A stretch of 64,000 nt of DNA from Camarhynchus parvulus. Taxonomy: Eukaryota > Chordata > Aves > Passeriformes > Thraupidae. Each line of letters starts with the position of its first letter. The stretch's first letter is position 1. Location: contig NC_044571.1 of assembly GCF_901933205.1 (NCBI RefSeq), positions 8,161,420-8,225,419 on the forward strand. Reading direction: 5' to 3'. The translations under genes were made by a program, and so were the position numbers. Shown piece by piece: positions 23,216 through 35,800 of the stretch. The notes under the pieces were generated by a model that saw only the letters and a program-made list of their open reading frames with translations, had not been told where the DNA came from and did not search any database.

Positions 23216-24930
23216 GGTGAGGAGCGCAGCAGAAGATGGAGTTTAGAGTCGCTCGCGGACTGCTCTCCCGTCGTCGGGAGCCCTCAGCCGCCTCCCTCCG
23301 CCCGCGCCCCCGAGCCCCGGGGCGTTCGATAAGCGGGCAGCGAGTCAGAGGGACGAGGCTCCTCCGCCGCCCGGCTCCCGGGGCCGCCGCCGCCGCTGCT
23401 GGGCTCCCGGGGCCGCGGGCGGGGAGGTCGGCGGGGAGCGGAGCAGCGGGGGGAAAGGTGAACCCGGAGCCGAGCGGGGCACAAACCCATTAGTCGCACA
23501 TAACTTGGGAAGACGCTTGGCCTCGCCATGACAACCGGCGGCCCGGGCTGCTGCCACGTCCCGCCGCCTCCCCCGGGAGCCCCTTTCCGTGCTCTTTCCC
23601 GGCGCTTGGGGAATGCGGGGCTGGAGAGACGAGCCCGGTGCGGGTAACAAAAGGGAATGAAAGGAGCTCTGTAGCTCACTTTACACGTCCGAGAGGCATT
23701 TTCATGCCCCGTAATGAGAAGGGATCATTCCGAGGAAGTTCAGATCAAAGGGGAGAGCGTCCGGGGCATTTGCATAATTGCCGGATTTCGGAGCACGGGC
23801 TGCAACCTGGGCACCTCACCGGGGGCTGCACCTCGCTCACCCGGGAGCTCCGGGCACAGGGGAGGTTGCAGACCGCGCTCCCGTGGGGACAGAAGAGAGG
23901 CCTGCCCCGGGAACGAGATACGGAGTGCTGGGGCACGGCTGCGGTGCCCGACGGCAGGAAACCCTCGGGGGCTCCGGAGGGTGCGGGTAACAAGCGGTGC
24001 TCGGGCAAGCGGTGCCCGGGGGCTGCCGCCGTTGTGGAGGTGATGCCGCTGGGGATCGGCTCCCGGCTCCCACCCGGCGACATCTGCGGCGCCGAGCCAG
24101 CACGCTGCCTCCCCGGTGGCTGCCGGGTGGCTCCCGGCCCGGCGGCTCGCACCGCCACCAGCGAGCGGGGATAAAGGGATTAAACGGCACGCTCGTTCCG
24201 CCGGGCGGGGGGGGCTTGGCCGGCTCCAGGCTCCCGTTCCCCCCGAACGCCTCCCCCGGCCCCGCGGCGCTGCCCCCGGCCGGCCCCGGCAGCGGGGAGG
24301 CACCGGGCGCGCCCGCGGCCGCTCATTGTTCCCGTAACCAAGCGGGGCCGCCGCCGGCGCCCGCGGTGCTCGGGGCGACGGGGTTCGCCGCTGCTGCTAC
24401 CGGGAAGGGGATGCCCGGGGACACCCTTTTCAGCCATTTTAAACCAGCAAAGCTGGCGTCTCGCCGCGGGTGCCCCGTTCCCCCCACCTCTCCCGGGAGC
24501 CCGTTCTACGATCCTGACGGAGATGCGGGGGTTCCCCCCGCCCTGAAGTCAGCACCACCCGCATACGCTCCGCACCTGCGGGCCCCGGGCGAAACTCCAC
24601 CCTGCGGGGACACAGCGCTCTTCCTGAGACCTGTCCTGGGGATGTGGCCGGTCCTGGCCCCTGCTCCCGCCCCGGGCAGCCAACTCCGGTTCTAGCCCTA
24701 AACCGGGATGCAGCCGGACGCTTTCCAGCTCTGGCTTGGTCTGCTGCCAGCCCCAGGACGGGCTGCAACCTCCCCACGGGAATCGCGGCTTCTCCCCGCA
24801 CTGCCGGGCCGGGGCGGGCTGGCCGGGCGCCAGGGAGGTGAGGCTAGCCTCGGAGCTGGCTGGCGGATGGCATGTTATTGTGAGAAGCGAAAAGCGAGCG
24901 GGGAAGGCAAATAGGAGCACGGCACCGTAT
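23216..24930. promoter_or_regulatory. CpG-island-like block
   Basis: CG is dense throughout, apart from a brief AT-richer part near 23640-23790. The frame beginning GAAGATGGAGTTTAG at 23236 has a good start context and runs 85 codons. It is Arg/Pro/Ala/Gly low-complexity and ends without homology, so I treat it as chance. AAAG followed by GTGAAC near 23457 is an acceptable donor. A perfect octamer ATTTGCAT lies at 23768-23775. Probable promoter-type or Polycomb-type regulatory DNA, by inference from composition. Confidence 0.5.
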
Positions 24931-27900
24931 AGGCTCGCCACGTGACCGAAATGTGTTTATCTCGCCCCGGAGAAGCCGGGCTGCTTGCGGAGGCCAACCC
25001 TGCCTTCATGGCACAGGCACAACTCCCGTGGCCGCGGACGGTTCTGGGCCCTGCGAGAGACCACTTCTGTTTGCTTTTGCTGTCGCTTCGGCTCTTATCA
25101 TTTGCCTTGTCATTCATCATCAACCTCTCCCAGGCTCCCTCCCCCTTGCTCCCCCCCACCGCCTCCCCCAGGGTCAGTCGGGAAAAAACTGAGAATCCAT
25201 CTGAGGAGTGAGACGCGGGAAGAAGGGTTGGATGGTGATGTGGCGGAGTGAAGGGCGTGTGTATGTGTGTGTAAAAGCAGCTGCATGCAGAACAAAGGTG
25301 CTGGGGGGTGGCTTTTGGTGCAGGAGCAGAATCTCGTAAATGGGAGATTTCCGTTCACAAGACTCCGCTTGCACAGTTTCTGTCCTGCCCTTGAACTGAC
25401 AAGTGTGTATCTGCATTGCAACCAGAAAGTAAATCACACCGAGCCTGGCTCGGAGAGGGCGCGCACGACGCCTCAGTCTGTTGCTAAGTGCGAAAAAGTG
25501 GAAGATCTCAGCTCCCCAGCGCAGCCCGGCTTCTCCGACACAGTATTTACTTTGGGCGCCCGGCGAAACGCGCTCAGTGTTTATTACGGAGAGTGCCGGG
25601 GCAAGCTCGCATTTGCGTGATTAGGAGCAAGCGGAGGAGCGGCCGTGGCGCGGAATATCAAAGCGAGACCGCCTTGGCAGGGCTCCCAGGCAGGGCTTTA
25701 CTGGCACCCGCGGGAATCCGCGGGGCAGGGCGAGCGCGGCCCGGGCGGCGGCGGCTGCCGCTCCCCGCTCGCCGCCGCCGGGGCACGGGGGAGCCGGCGG
25801 CGTCGCGGGAGGCCGGGAGCGAACGTGGTTCGTGCCCCGGGCTCCGCGCTAACGAGGCGCATTGGCCGGGCCGGGCTGGGCTCTGCCCGCCGCCCCGGCG
25901 CTTCCCGGCCCCAGGCGCGGCCAGCCGGCCGGTAATCTCATTAGCGCCGTCGCGTTTGGGGAGTAAAGAGCCCGGCGTCCCCGCCCGGCCTCGGGAGAGC
26001 AGACAAAGGTCTGCGAAGCAAGGCCCTGCGGCCGTGCCACGCCGGCCGGCCCTGTTAATGTTCAATCGGCAACCGGAGAGCGCTGCCTCTCCGTGCCGGG
26101 GGGGCGCCGACCCCCGCCCGCCGCTGCCGGGCAGCCCGCGACGAGGCCGGTCCAACGCCGCCTTGCCCCGCCGGGATATTTTCTCCCTGGAAGTTATGCT
26201 AAAATAACATTTGTGTGCACGTTAATGATTTATTTATGCGGCTAATAACGCTCACATTCTCGCTGATATTTGTCTAGGCGAAGGACCAGCTGCGAAATGC
26301 CCCGCAGCTGTAGCCAGAGCTAGAACGGAGTGCCTTGGAACCAGAAATCAATGCTCCTGAAATGAACAAGTGGACAACTTATTAGGCTCAGTCACTCCAC
26401 ACGCCGTCCCCTGATAACGAATAGATGAAGTAGACGCCGGAGAAGGGACATGCAGGGGAGGGCTGCACATGCCGGAGTGGCTGGGTGACAGCGCGGGGCA
26501 CAGCCAGCCGCACGGACATCCCCGGGCACGACAGGGGCCGTGACACGGCCCTCGCGGGCTGCCTAGGGTTAGATGGCGATAAGTACAGCGAACGCCCGGG
26601 AGAACGGCTTCGGGGGTCACTGATAAAGGTGTCCGGTTTCCCTGCTGCTCCAGAGAGCACAACCGACAGGTTCAGCGAGATCACGTAGTCGTGGCTTCTC
26701 TGCCTGGAAACAGTCACGCTAATTTTGCATTTTTACCATCCACAGGGAGGAAAAATACCTGTCGTCCCGCAATGCAAATCCTTACGCAAATAGATCTGCG
26801 GGTGCACAGGGAGCTGCTGGCAGCCTGACCTGCCAGCCGACAGTCGCTGGCCCCGAGTTTAGAGGTGCCGGCCAGCAGCGGCACGCCCCGAAAGCACATG
26901 GGATCTTGAAGACTCCCTGTTAGTCCCTCGCAACTTGCTGCTGCCTCAGAAAAGTCCGAGAAAAAGTCTGTGGTTAATCTCCGAGGCCTTCATACATCCC
27001 TGGCGAGCAGCGCCCCAGCGCTAAGTGCAATTAACATAATAGACACTAAAATAGGAGAGCGGCGCTGAATTTAATTTGCAGGCTTAAGGGAAAAAAAAAA
27101 GAAAAAAGAAGAAAAAAAAAAACTTAGCACTTAGAGCGGTCTGGTGATGAACGCAAGAAGTGATGGGGAAGGCGGCAGAGTAGCCCTCCTGCCTCGGAGC
27201 GGGACCGCGGCCAGTTCCTTGGACCCCCTCCGGGAGCACCTTGGAGCGCGCAGGTTTCTAGGCAGGTAAACTCCTCCAAAGGAGCTGCCTCCCGCTGCAT
27301 CGCTCCAGCGCCGCTCGCCCCCTCGGCCAGCGCTCCCGTGGCCACCAGGTCACCCGCAGCGCGACCAGGTCGCCGGCGCTGGCAGGCACCTCCCAGAGCC
27401 TCCCCGCTGCCCGCCCCGACACCCACGCACCCAGATCCGGCTCACTTTCCTGCCCCCGCTGGCCCTGGGGACAGGGAGGACATGGATAGGGGGCAGAAGC
27501 GACGGGATAACCCCCTCCCCGCTTTTCCTTCGCCCCCTCCCCCCCGCCCCCTGCAAACTGCCGCTGAAGTTCACAAAAGAGCGAGACATAAAGAGATCGA
27601 GGTTTCCGAGAAAAGGGAGAGGCGAAAATAGCGAGGTAAAGAAAAAAAAAGGGGAAAAAAAAATCGTCGCAACAGAGGGACCCACCGACCGGCTGGGAAG
27701 CTGGTGGTATCCGGCCGGGAGAGAGGGGGGGAAGGAAGGAGCAAAGAGGGCTTTAAAAAACTGGAAGGCAAAAGCTGTTGGGGAGGAAGTGTAAACCGAG
27801 AGGGAGGCTGGGGGAGGGGAGACAGCGCCATCTTTTCATGTCACAGTCACAGAGACAGCGCTGGGCTCGGCCACAGTGTCTCGGTTTCTTTTTAACAGCG
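24931..27900. other. Alternating CpG-rich and AT-rich noncoding DNA
   Basis: A CpG-island-like core at about 25440-26180 is followed by an AT-rich edge (26190-26280). Moderately GC DNA follows, with an octamer ATGCAAAT at 26772-26779, an A-rich stretch at 27091-27121, a CpG-rich patch at 27170-27480 and a G/A-rich stretch at 27610-27760. On the minus strand, 27825-27834 reads AAGATGGCGC, a perfect YY1-type core. A pyrimidine-rich stretch ending TTTTTAACAG at 27898 resembles a splice acceptor. No coding exon is recognised. Confidence 0.45.
27825..27834 (-). promoter_or_regulatory. Candidate YY1 site
   Basis: GCGCCATCTT on + reads AAGATGGCGC on -, matching the YY1 core AANATGGCG. YY1 binds near many CpG-island promoters. 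Single-motif evidence only. Confidence 0.3.
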
Positions 27901-29210
27901 GAAAACGTGCGATTAGCAGGCAGACGGGCGGAGACTAGCAGCCCTGCGCGCACACACAGCCCGCAGCTCTGTCTCCGCGCCGTGTAATCCCAGCGCTCAG
28001 CCCTTCTGCACCCCCTCATTAAAAACCCGGAGATTTCCTCCTCCTCCTCCGCTCTCCGAGGAAAACAACGCCTGCCACCGCCTGAACCCTGGCAGCGCCG
28101 CCCGCCCCGCACCGGCCGCCCGGAGGCCGCCCAGGGGCCCCGCGCTCCCCGGCGCCCTGCACGCCGAGCTGCGCGCTCCCCGGCACTCGGCCCCCGCTTC
28201 CTCTCGGGAGGCTGATTCTCGCCCCCCCATCGCAAAGGGCCGCCCCCAATGGGGCGCACAGCGGGGGCTGGGGGTGGGGTGTGAGGAAAGCTGGCTACAG
28301 TCCCTTCTACCCCCCGTTCCCCGTCCCCAGGGGCTGCCGCTCCCCCGCTGCCAGGGCGGCTGCTCGTTTCCCCCCCACGCCCTCCCTTTATCCATCCCGA
28401 GGGCGAGGGTGGGGTGCGCCGAGCCGGAGCTCCCCGCGCTGGGGCCGGCGGCGGGGAGCAGCGCCGAGATCGCCCGGGAGCCGGCGATCCCGCGGTGGAG
28501 CCGGGCACCGCCGCCCACGGCCCCATGAACAGCGCTTTATTCCGCAGCGCTCAAACCCCTCATTGTGTTTGGCAGAATCACCTGCCTCCTCCGGAGCCGA
28601 GCGATTAATTTAATGCGATACAGAGTGCGCTCCCTCCCGGCCCCTCCTCAGCGGGGAGATCTCCGCTGGGCGCTCCGCGCCGCGGAGGAGGAGCACGGCG
28701 GGGCACGGCACGGCACGGCAAAGCGGGCTGGCATCCTCCGAGCACCGGCTCTCCCGGCGGCGCCCGGGGAAACATTCCCCGCCCGGTAGCGGCGGAGCGT
28801 CAGCTCCAATCGGAGTCGCACACAAGCATCCGCCGCGCAGACCTGCTCGGTGCCCGGGGGGGCTGCGAGGCGGGCGGGGGCCGAGCCGTGCCTGGCCAGG
28901 GGATTTGATGGGTCGTTGGCTGCGCCTGGGGAAAGGCGGGCGGGCGGGGGGAGCGGTTGGCTGCGCCTAGCGATGGGGGATTTGAGAGGAAAGGGGAGGG
29001 GGGCTGAGCTCGGTGGAGGGGGTGCTGACTGCCGCGACTGCCGGGGACGGCGGCTGTTATTATTGTTATTACTGTTATTGTTATTTTTAGGGGGCGGCGG
29101 TGGTGGTGGGAGCGGGGGGGGGTGGGGCTGTCCGCGCTCGGCGGGGGGCGACGTGGTAGGGGGCCGCCGGCTGCGCCCGCGGAGGGGGCATGAGGTGAGG
29201 GCGGTGGGAG

Positions 29211-29290
29211 GGAGAAGCGTCTCTTCTGTTTCTAATAAAGGAAACGACTTTTATTGAACGCTAAATGCAGGGGAACGAAAGTCGTGTGGG
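29211..29290 (+). repeat. Local duplication, copy 1 (with AATAAA)
   Basis: About 80 bp sharing TGTTTCTAATAAAGGAA, CTTTTATTGAA, TAAATGCAG and AAAGTCGTGTGGG with 29628-29704, at roughly 85 % identity with small gaps. An AATAAA lies at 29234-29239 and is followed within 20 bp by CTTTTATT, so AATAAA occurs on both strands and the two could pair. G-rich sequence between the copies also shares short blocks (GGCTGCGCC, GATTTGAT), which suggests a larger, decayed tandem unit of about 410-420 bp. Confidence 0.75.
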
Positions 29291-29627
29291 TGCGCCTGGT
29301 GGGGGCGATTGATTTGGCAGGGGAGGGGTGGCGGCTGCCCGTGCCGGCGCGGGCTGTTTGGGGCGGGAGGGGCCGGCTGGCCTCGGCTGCTCCTGCTCGG
29401 GAGGGATCACGGGGAGGGGGCGGTGGCCGCCCCGGTGGAAGGGGACGAGGGCTGCCCCTGTTCGTAGGGGGATGATGGAGCGGGGGAGTGCGGGATGCTC
29501 GCGGTGGGGGGTCCGGCGGGAAGGGGACGTGGGCCATGGGGTGGTGCCGCCTGCCCCTCTCGGGCAGGGGGGCCTGAGGGGGAGGTGTCGGCTGCGCCTT
29601 GCCAGTTGGGATTTGATAGGGGCGGTA

Positions 29628-29704
29628 GGAGACACGTCTCCTGTTTCTAATAAAGGAATCGGCTTTTATTGAAGGATAAATGCAGAGAACCAAAGTCGTG
29701 TGGG
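29628..29704 (+). repeat. Local duplication, copy 2 (with AATAAA)
   Basis: Second copy of the 29211-29290 element, same orientation, about 416 bp downstream. AATAAA lies at 29649-29654 and is again followed by CTTTTATT. Confidence 0.75.
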
Positions 29705-31100
29705 CTGCAGCCGCCGAGCTTCGTTAGCTGCCGATGTGACTGTGAAGATAAAACGCTCCACAATAACTCGAGCGCGAACAGCGCCGGGGATGGGGACGCG
29801 CATTCCCCGATGGCCTTGGCCTCCCGGGCCCCTCAGCCCCGGCCCCCTCGGCCCCGGCCCGGCGGCGGAAGGTGCCCGGGGAGCCTCAGACCGTGTTAAC
29901 GGCTCGGCCTTGGGACTTCGCCAAGTTTCTCTGACTTAGGGGAACTCTGGGGATGAGTAATCGCGCCAGGCTAGGGTTTGGGAGGGAGTTTTTTTTCGCT
30001 CGCTCGCTCTCTCGCTCTCTTCTTTTTTCCCCTTGTCATCAGCTGCTGACCCACTCACTTCGAGAGCACGGCACCGACGGGTTTCTGAGAACGGCGGCGG
30101 GAGCAATCGGGGGTGTGGCGAGCCTGGGGAAGCCCCCCCACAGTCTTGGCTCTCTGCCGAGCCACCCCTGCTCTGCTCCGGCCTTGAGCACGTTGGGGCA
30201 GCGCGGGGTCGCTGCTATCGCGTTTCGGTGCCCTCGATGTGTCTTTGCCGGGGGACAAGGGGACGCAGACAGCCCCACGGCACACACACTGCGCTGCCTC
30301 GCGTGGAGGTTTCCCCGGGCAGCGAGGACGCGGCGCTGCCGCTCCCTGCCCTCGGGAAGGGGTCGGGAAGCCTTTTCTACTCGACATCTCGATTTATCGC
30401 AGGTGGCGACGGCTCCAGGACGGGAGGGGGAAACTCCGGGCCCGGGGGGAGGCCCCGGGGACTGGGAAGCAGCACGGATCCCCGGCCGTGGCCGTGGCAG
30501 GCGCGCCGGGCCGGGGCGGAACAGCGCCCGCATCCTGCCCGCGGGGCCTTGCCCGTGCCGCAGAGGGCAGGGCCAGCGCCGTGTGCACCGGGCACCCTGC
30601 CCGCACACGGCCTCCGCCTGTGCCTGCCGGGCAGCGGGGCTCGGGGCGGCCCAGAGGCTCCGAATCAGAACCGACCCGACGCCGGGCACGGCCCGCCCAC
30701 AGCGGATCCTGCAGCTGGGCTGGGGACGGGCTGGGGACAGGCCGGGGCGGGGGAGGGGAGGGGAGTGTCGCCGTCGGGGGTGCTACGGAGAAACGAACTG
30801 GGCAAGGCAGCCTGGCTCTCGCTTTGCCTCGGCCTGCGGGGCTTTCCCTAGCGCGGGTCTCTGCCCACTCTACGGGCAGCGAGGGGCCGGGTCCCCCGCC
30901 CGCGACGGGGATGGCGAGCGGGCACGGCCGGGGAGCGGCGGGGAGCCACTAATCTCGGCGCCTGACAGGGTTCGGTCCTCTGATTACCTGCGTGATTTGG
31001 CTTCCGAGAGGCGCTCTATGAAGCGGCTGCTGCCCTTGTTTGGGTACCGTGATGGCGGGGGGCCGCGGGGAATCGACGATGTAGAGAGATGAGGTGAGGA

Positions 31101-31950
31101 CGGGGTTTTAAATGGCACTTCTGAACGGAAAATACTTTTATTTTCCCTTGGATTTTTGAAGCTGTTTTCGAAATGAACATTTTCCGAGATAAGAGGTGAC
31201 CGATCAGAATCGCTGGGGGGAGGTTGTAAGCAGACGTTTTGCCCCAGCTTACTGTTATCTTATCTTTCACACTTGCAGGGCGAAAAAGTGGCTTATCTTT
31301 ATACCCACCCCCCTCTCGCCTTAATTGCTAAAAACACTGTGAAGTGTTAAGTACAGGACTAAAGAATCTCTCCGCGTGTCTGCCATGCGAGTGAAGGGGC
31401 GGGAGGGGGGGTGTCCGATTTTAAAAATTAGGGGCTTTTCTCTGGAAAGGTACACACATGCACGCACGGAGAGCCCCTCCCTGCCTCCGCTCTGCTGCTG
31501 CTTTGATGTTGCAGGCTCTCATTTCATATGTATGCACCCCAACGAGCTACCCGCCGCTGCCGGGCTTCCAGCCGGGGCGCAAATCCCGCTCGGCACGCTG
31601 GCGAGCCCGGGGGCCGCGCCGCAGGGCGCGGGCGCGGAGGGCGGCGGAGGCCTCCGCTGTCACCTCTGGGGCGGAGTGAATAACCCCAGTGTTTATGAAC
31701 CCGGGCTCGGAATTGGTATTCAGCGCCGAGCCACCGTCTCCTCGCTTTCTCTCCCCACCCCCTTCGAAACAAAACACAACACAAAAACAAAACCAGAAGG
31801 AGGACGGAGGTGATTCATCGACTGTATCCAATTATTAACATACAAGCTGTAGTCTGCACAAACACACCTTCAAACCATGGCGGTTCCCCCGGCCGCCGTA
31901 TTATGTTTAAACTCGGGAGCATGGTGGCTTCTGTTCCTCCGCCAAGTCAC
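31101..31950. other. Noncoding spacer, mixed composition
   Basis: AT-richer DNA (31110-31360, 31740-31900) surrounds a short CpG-rich patch at about 31540-31680. No gene or repeat family is recognised. Confidence 0.4.
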
Positions 31951-32860
31951 CGCTCGCTACCGCTCCTCCCCAGGCCGCCGAGAGACTGGGACGGGCCGCG
32001 GGCCGCGCCTCCCGGGGCTCAGGGACCCCCACCGGGAAAAGGGCTCGTAGCCTCCAGCTCCCGCGCAACGCCTTCAAAGGCGAAGGCTCAACCTCGTCCG
32101 CGTCGCTTTCCGCCGGGCCGGGGTTTTGTCTGGCTCCCGCTCCCGTTCGCCCCCCAGCCCTGCACGCCGCCCTCCCGCCGAGCCCCACCGCTGCTCCCCG
32201 CTGGGATGGGGGGAGGCGAGCAGAGCGACAACCTCGCCGGCGCTATTTTTACTCCTCTCCAGACTTGTGCGGCGCACGCCCCCTCCCCTGCAGGGCCTTG
32301 CCTAGCGGCTGCATCTCTCCGCTCTCAGGAGCGGCCGGGGCCGCCCGCCTTTCACCTCCGCCCGCCCCGCCGGCCCCACCGCCGGCACGGCCCGGCCCCC
32401 GCGCCCCGGGCAGCGCCCGCAGCGGCCCGAGGGGACAGGGCGGGGGCGGGGGACACGCACACGGGCGCGCCGCAAGCAGACAAAATGGCCGTGGTATGCA
32501 AGTGGGAGAGGTGGAGGGGGCAGCTCGCAGCCAGCCTGCCCTCCTCTTGCAGCCGGGCTGCCGCCCCCCTTCCCCACACCGGGCCCGGGCCGCGCATCGA
32601 ATCCTGGCGGGCTCCGCGCTGCGAGCTCTGAGCTCTGCCCGGGCCCGGCGAGAGCTTCCCCCGGCCGCGGCGCGGCAGGCCGAGCTCCCGGCTGGGGGCA
32701 GGCCGATAGTGCGAGTGTTTGTCTGTCTGTCCCTGCCGGGCTGTCCCCTCCGGGCGCCGAGCGGGGACCGCATGATCGCGGGCATCTCCGCTGTCTCGTG
32801 GAGCGGGGAAGGGGTGCGGAGCGAAGCAAACTCAACCGGAGCGATTTGTCATTCGCCTTT
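31951..32860. promoter_or_regulatory. CpG-island-like block with YY1-type motif
   Basis: Dense CG across the whole interval. CAAAATGGCC at 32481-32490 resembles the YY1 core. Reading frames of up to 273 aa are low-complexity and overlap one another. Promoter-type DNA is the most economical reading, but no start site can be fixed. Confidence 0.45.
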
Positions 32861-33310
32861 GTAAGAAAGATAGCGGCGCTTAGTCCGTGAACCGAGCGCG
32901 TTTCGGGCTCTTCTGGGGAGACGGAAAGAAAATGATGGATCTCCTGTCAACGGAGTAGCCCTGAACTACGAAGTAAAATTATAGTACTTCTGCTATGCAA
33001 AAGCCCTTTGATTGCTCGGGGAGTTTGCATGGCGGTGTTACAATATGCTGACGCCGTGTCAGGTCTGAAAGCGCTGCAGACCCTGTATAACGCCAATTGA
33101 GGCTTGTCTTGTTTTGTTATTCAGATTTCTACACTTCCATTAAAAACAGCCTTACAATAACCAATGATAAAGGTCTGATTTAAGACACACTCAACCAGGG
33201 CAATTCAGAGCTTAGGACAGTGATCTGTTATTTATAGGCTTTTCCTAGCACTCATCACCAGGCTGTCTGAGCACCTCGCTCGCATTAATTCATTTTACCT
33301 TTGCAGCGCC
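32861..33310. promoter_or_regulatory. Candidate conserved noncoding element
   Basis: About 450 bp of balanced, non-repetitive, CpG-poor DNA sits between two CpG islands. It is rich in developmental-factor type motifs: CTATGCAAAAG and GTTTGCATGG (POU-like), AACCAATGATAAAGG (CCAAT next to GATAA), and TTATTTATAGG. It ends with a pyrimidine-poor TTACCTTTGCAG. There is no reading frame of note. This profile is usual for a conserved enhancer, but I cannot show conservation here. Confidence 0.35.
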
Positions 33311-35800
33311 CATCTCCCCTCTGTCTCGTTTCCCGTGCCCGAAGGACTCGCGTGCTCCGGTTGCCGTTTGGCGAGCAGGGGAGCAGGCCGTGGAAGGGCC
33401 AAGGCCCCGCCTCGCCACTCCTGCGGTTTAACCCTCAACTTTCTGAGGTGCGCGGGCCGGGGGCGCGGGGAAGCTTCCAATTAGAGGCGGCGCTGGAGGT
33501 AAATGAGAGCCGGCATAAAGCCATCCCACTTGGAAGCCTCCTGCGAGAAGCCTATTCTGCCATTAACAATGGATTTGTCTTTACGAGGAGGTTAAGTACT
33601 TAGTATTATCGGAGCAGCCGTTTTCGCGAGCGCATCCTCGCCCCGCTTCTCGGCGGCCGCAACAGCAGCGACAGAGCGGAGCCCCCCTCCCCTCCCGGGG
33701 AGAGAGCAGTGTGCAGCGGCCTGACCCGCGGGTCAGCTCCCTCCGGGGCGTGTGGGAGGGGGGGAGGCCGCCCGGTAATCCGCAAGGCAAGAGCATGCTT
33801 TGAATTTTCCGGGGTTAGCTCGGCGGTGCCCGGCGGAGCCGCGCTGGGGAAGGCGGCGGGGCGCGCAGCCGGCCCGGGCAGGCCGCGGGAGGAGCGAACT
33901 GAAGCCTCAATGTCTTCTAGCCGGGAGCCGCCAGCCTCCCGCTGCAAAGCTCGGGGACCCGGGGAACAAAAAAGGCACAGAGGCGAACAAGCGTGGGTCT
34001 GTTCCTCCCCGCCACGAAGGAAGCTGCGTTCACAAAGAAAGTTTACGGTTAAAAATAAAAGCGGAGCAAGTTTACCCCGAGATAACTTTTAAGTCATTAG
34101 TGAAAAACAAAACAAAAAAAACCCCAACCACCCTTGCCCCAAGGATCCAGCCCCAGGCTGTAGGCACACAGTTGTGATCTGGACATCGCAGCCAGGGGGA
34201 AGGCAAGCGGGCGACTTTTGTGATGCAAGTGCGGGCCGCTGGCACCGCAGATCCAGACCTGCGGGGAGAGACAAAGCCCAGATCAATGAAGCCGGGAAGC
34301 TGCGGCCACCTCGCCAGGAAACGCGCTAGTTCTGCTTTCATATAGAAAGAAGCAATTTTAATGAGGTTTTCCTAGGAAAGGGAAAAAAAAAATCCAACAG
34401 AGGCCTCCCCTCCAGCTGTGTGCCTGTAACTCACGTGTGTTCAATCTAATAACTTTTAATGTCTAGCCCTAAAACATCTTTATAAAAAATAGCTTTACAG
34501 CGTAATAGGCCAGGTGTCCTTCTGCTTGTTATTGGAGATTAAAAAAACGTGTGGGAGCCTTTTCAGATGCGTGGCCCGCCGCACCAGGATCAAACCCGGC
34601 TGCTACTCGGGGCAGTGCTCCCCGTCGGTGGGACCGCTGCCCGTTCCCCATCCTCAGCGGCTTCCAGGGTTCCCCTGTGAGGAAGCTGAGCGGTGCGGCT
34701 GCCGTTTCGGGTTTCATTCAGATGGTGGATATTTCACTTCTGCTTTGAGACGGGCGAGTTTTTTTAAGAGACGCAGTGAAACTCCAAAGCCTGTGATGGC
34801 AGTTCCATGAAATGCCAACCCTCTGGCCATGACCCGGCTGCGTGTGTGTATGTGAGAGGTGTGTGTGCTTTTCTCTGGACTCTGTGTCCTTTTCCCGTGC
34901 ATTGGGCGACCCTCACTTATTTGTTTTCCCCAGACGTAGTGTATCTTCTCTATTAAACACTTCTGAATTTGGGAGGGGGGGAGCTTTAGTAGGGACAACT
35001 TCGGAGAACTCTCATTTTTCCACCTTCAGAGATAAGCAGCGGCGCACAGCAGGCAGGCAGCCCGGGCCGTCCTGCTCCGGCGTTGAATTCCCATCGCCCC
35101 GCTTGCTGCTCCGGCGCCCTCGGTGAGGGACGCTTTTGCAGCTCAGAGCGTCTCTTCAGCCTTTTCGCGCAGGGTCCTGAGCGAAGCGATTAAAAATCCC
35201 CCCTGGGGCAAACTGTCCGCGTTAATCGCCTGGCGTTTGGCTGGCAGTCGCTCCCACACGGAGCGGCGGCGAGAAGGGCTCGATGCGGCGCCGGCGGCGC
35301 TGAGGTGGCAGAACTCCCGTTCCCCGGGAAGGCGCCGGGAGGTGCGGGGGAGCAGAGGGGCCGAGAGCCCGCCTGGCCCTGAGGCCGGGGCCGCCCCGGG
35401 AGCTTCCACGCCGCGGGCTCTGCGGGACCAGACCTGGGAGTATCAGCGGGGATGGGCGTTATGAACGTGAAATTTACGAGTCGAGCTCGCTGAGCCAAAA
35501 GTTGCCTTGCCAAAGTAAATAGATGCAGCCGATAACTACCAACCCGGAGATTAAAGGGCTCCACGATCCGGGCAGAAATCTTAAAGCAGCCCTAGAAATG
35601 CCAGCGAGGGAAACGGCGCTTCAGTCGTGACCCCACCCCGGGTTGCCACACTGCTCACACCGGGTAAAAAGCGCGTTAAGGGCTGCCAAAGCCGGATCAG
35701 GCGAAAACGCGCTTTAATAAGGTCCCCCTCGGCCCCCCCGCCCCCCGCAATGCAGACGTTGACAAACGAGTGGCTTTTTTTCCCATCCCGATTCAGAGCT
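33311..35800. other. Noncoding, CpG-rich patches in mixed DNA
   Basis: CpG-rich patches at about 33320-33500, 33620-33960 and 35040-35440 lie in AT-balanced DNA. CCATT-AAC-AATGG, with complementary 5-bp arms, lies at 33560-33572. No protein gene, RNA gene or interspersed repeat is recognised. Confidence 0.4.

Larger units (their letters stand above)
27901..31100. promoter_or_regulatory. Large CpG-island-like region with a local duplication
   Basis: Nearly continuous CpG-rich DNA. It contains a (CACGG)n run at 28702-28720, a TTATTG-rich low-complexity patch at 29056-29089, and a pair of similar elements at 29211-29290 and 29628-29704. Two GAG followed by GTGAGG donor-like sites occur near 29193 and 31092. 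The 379-codon frame on + (29953-31092) is low-complexity and overlaps open frames on both strands, so I do not call it a gene. Confidence 0.5.

Noticed and set aside
23236..23493. 85-codon frame with good start context in a CpG island
   Set aside because: Arg/Pro/Ala/Gly-rich, no homology and no conserved signal visible. A 5' UTR exon or plain island is more likely.
29953..31092. 379-codon + strand frame
   Set aside because: No homology recognised, composition typical of CpG-island noise, overlapped by three other long frames.
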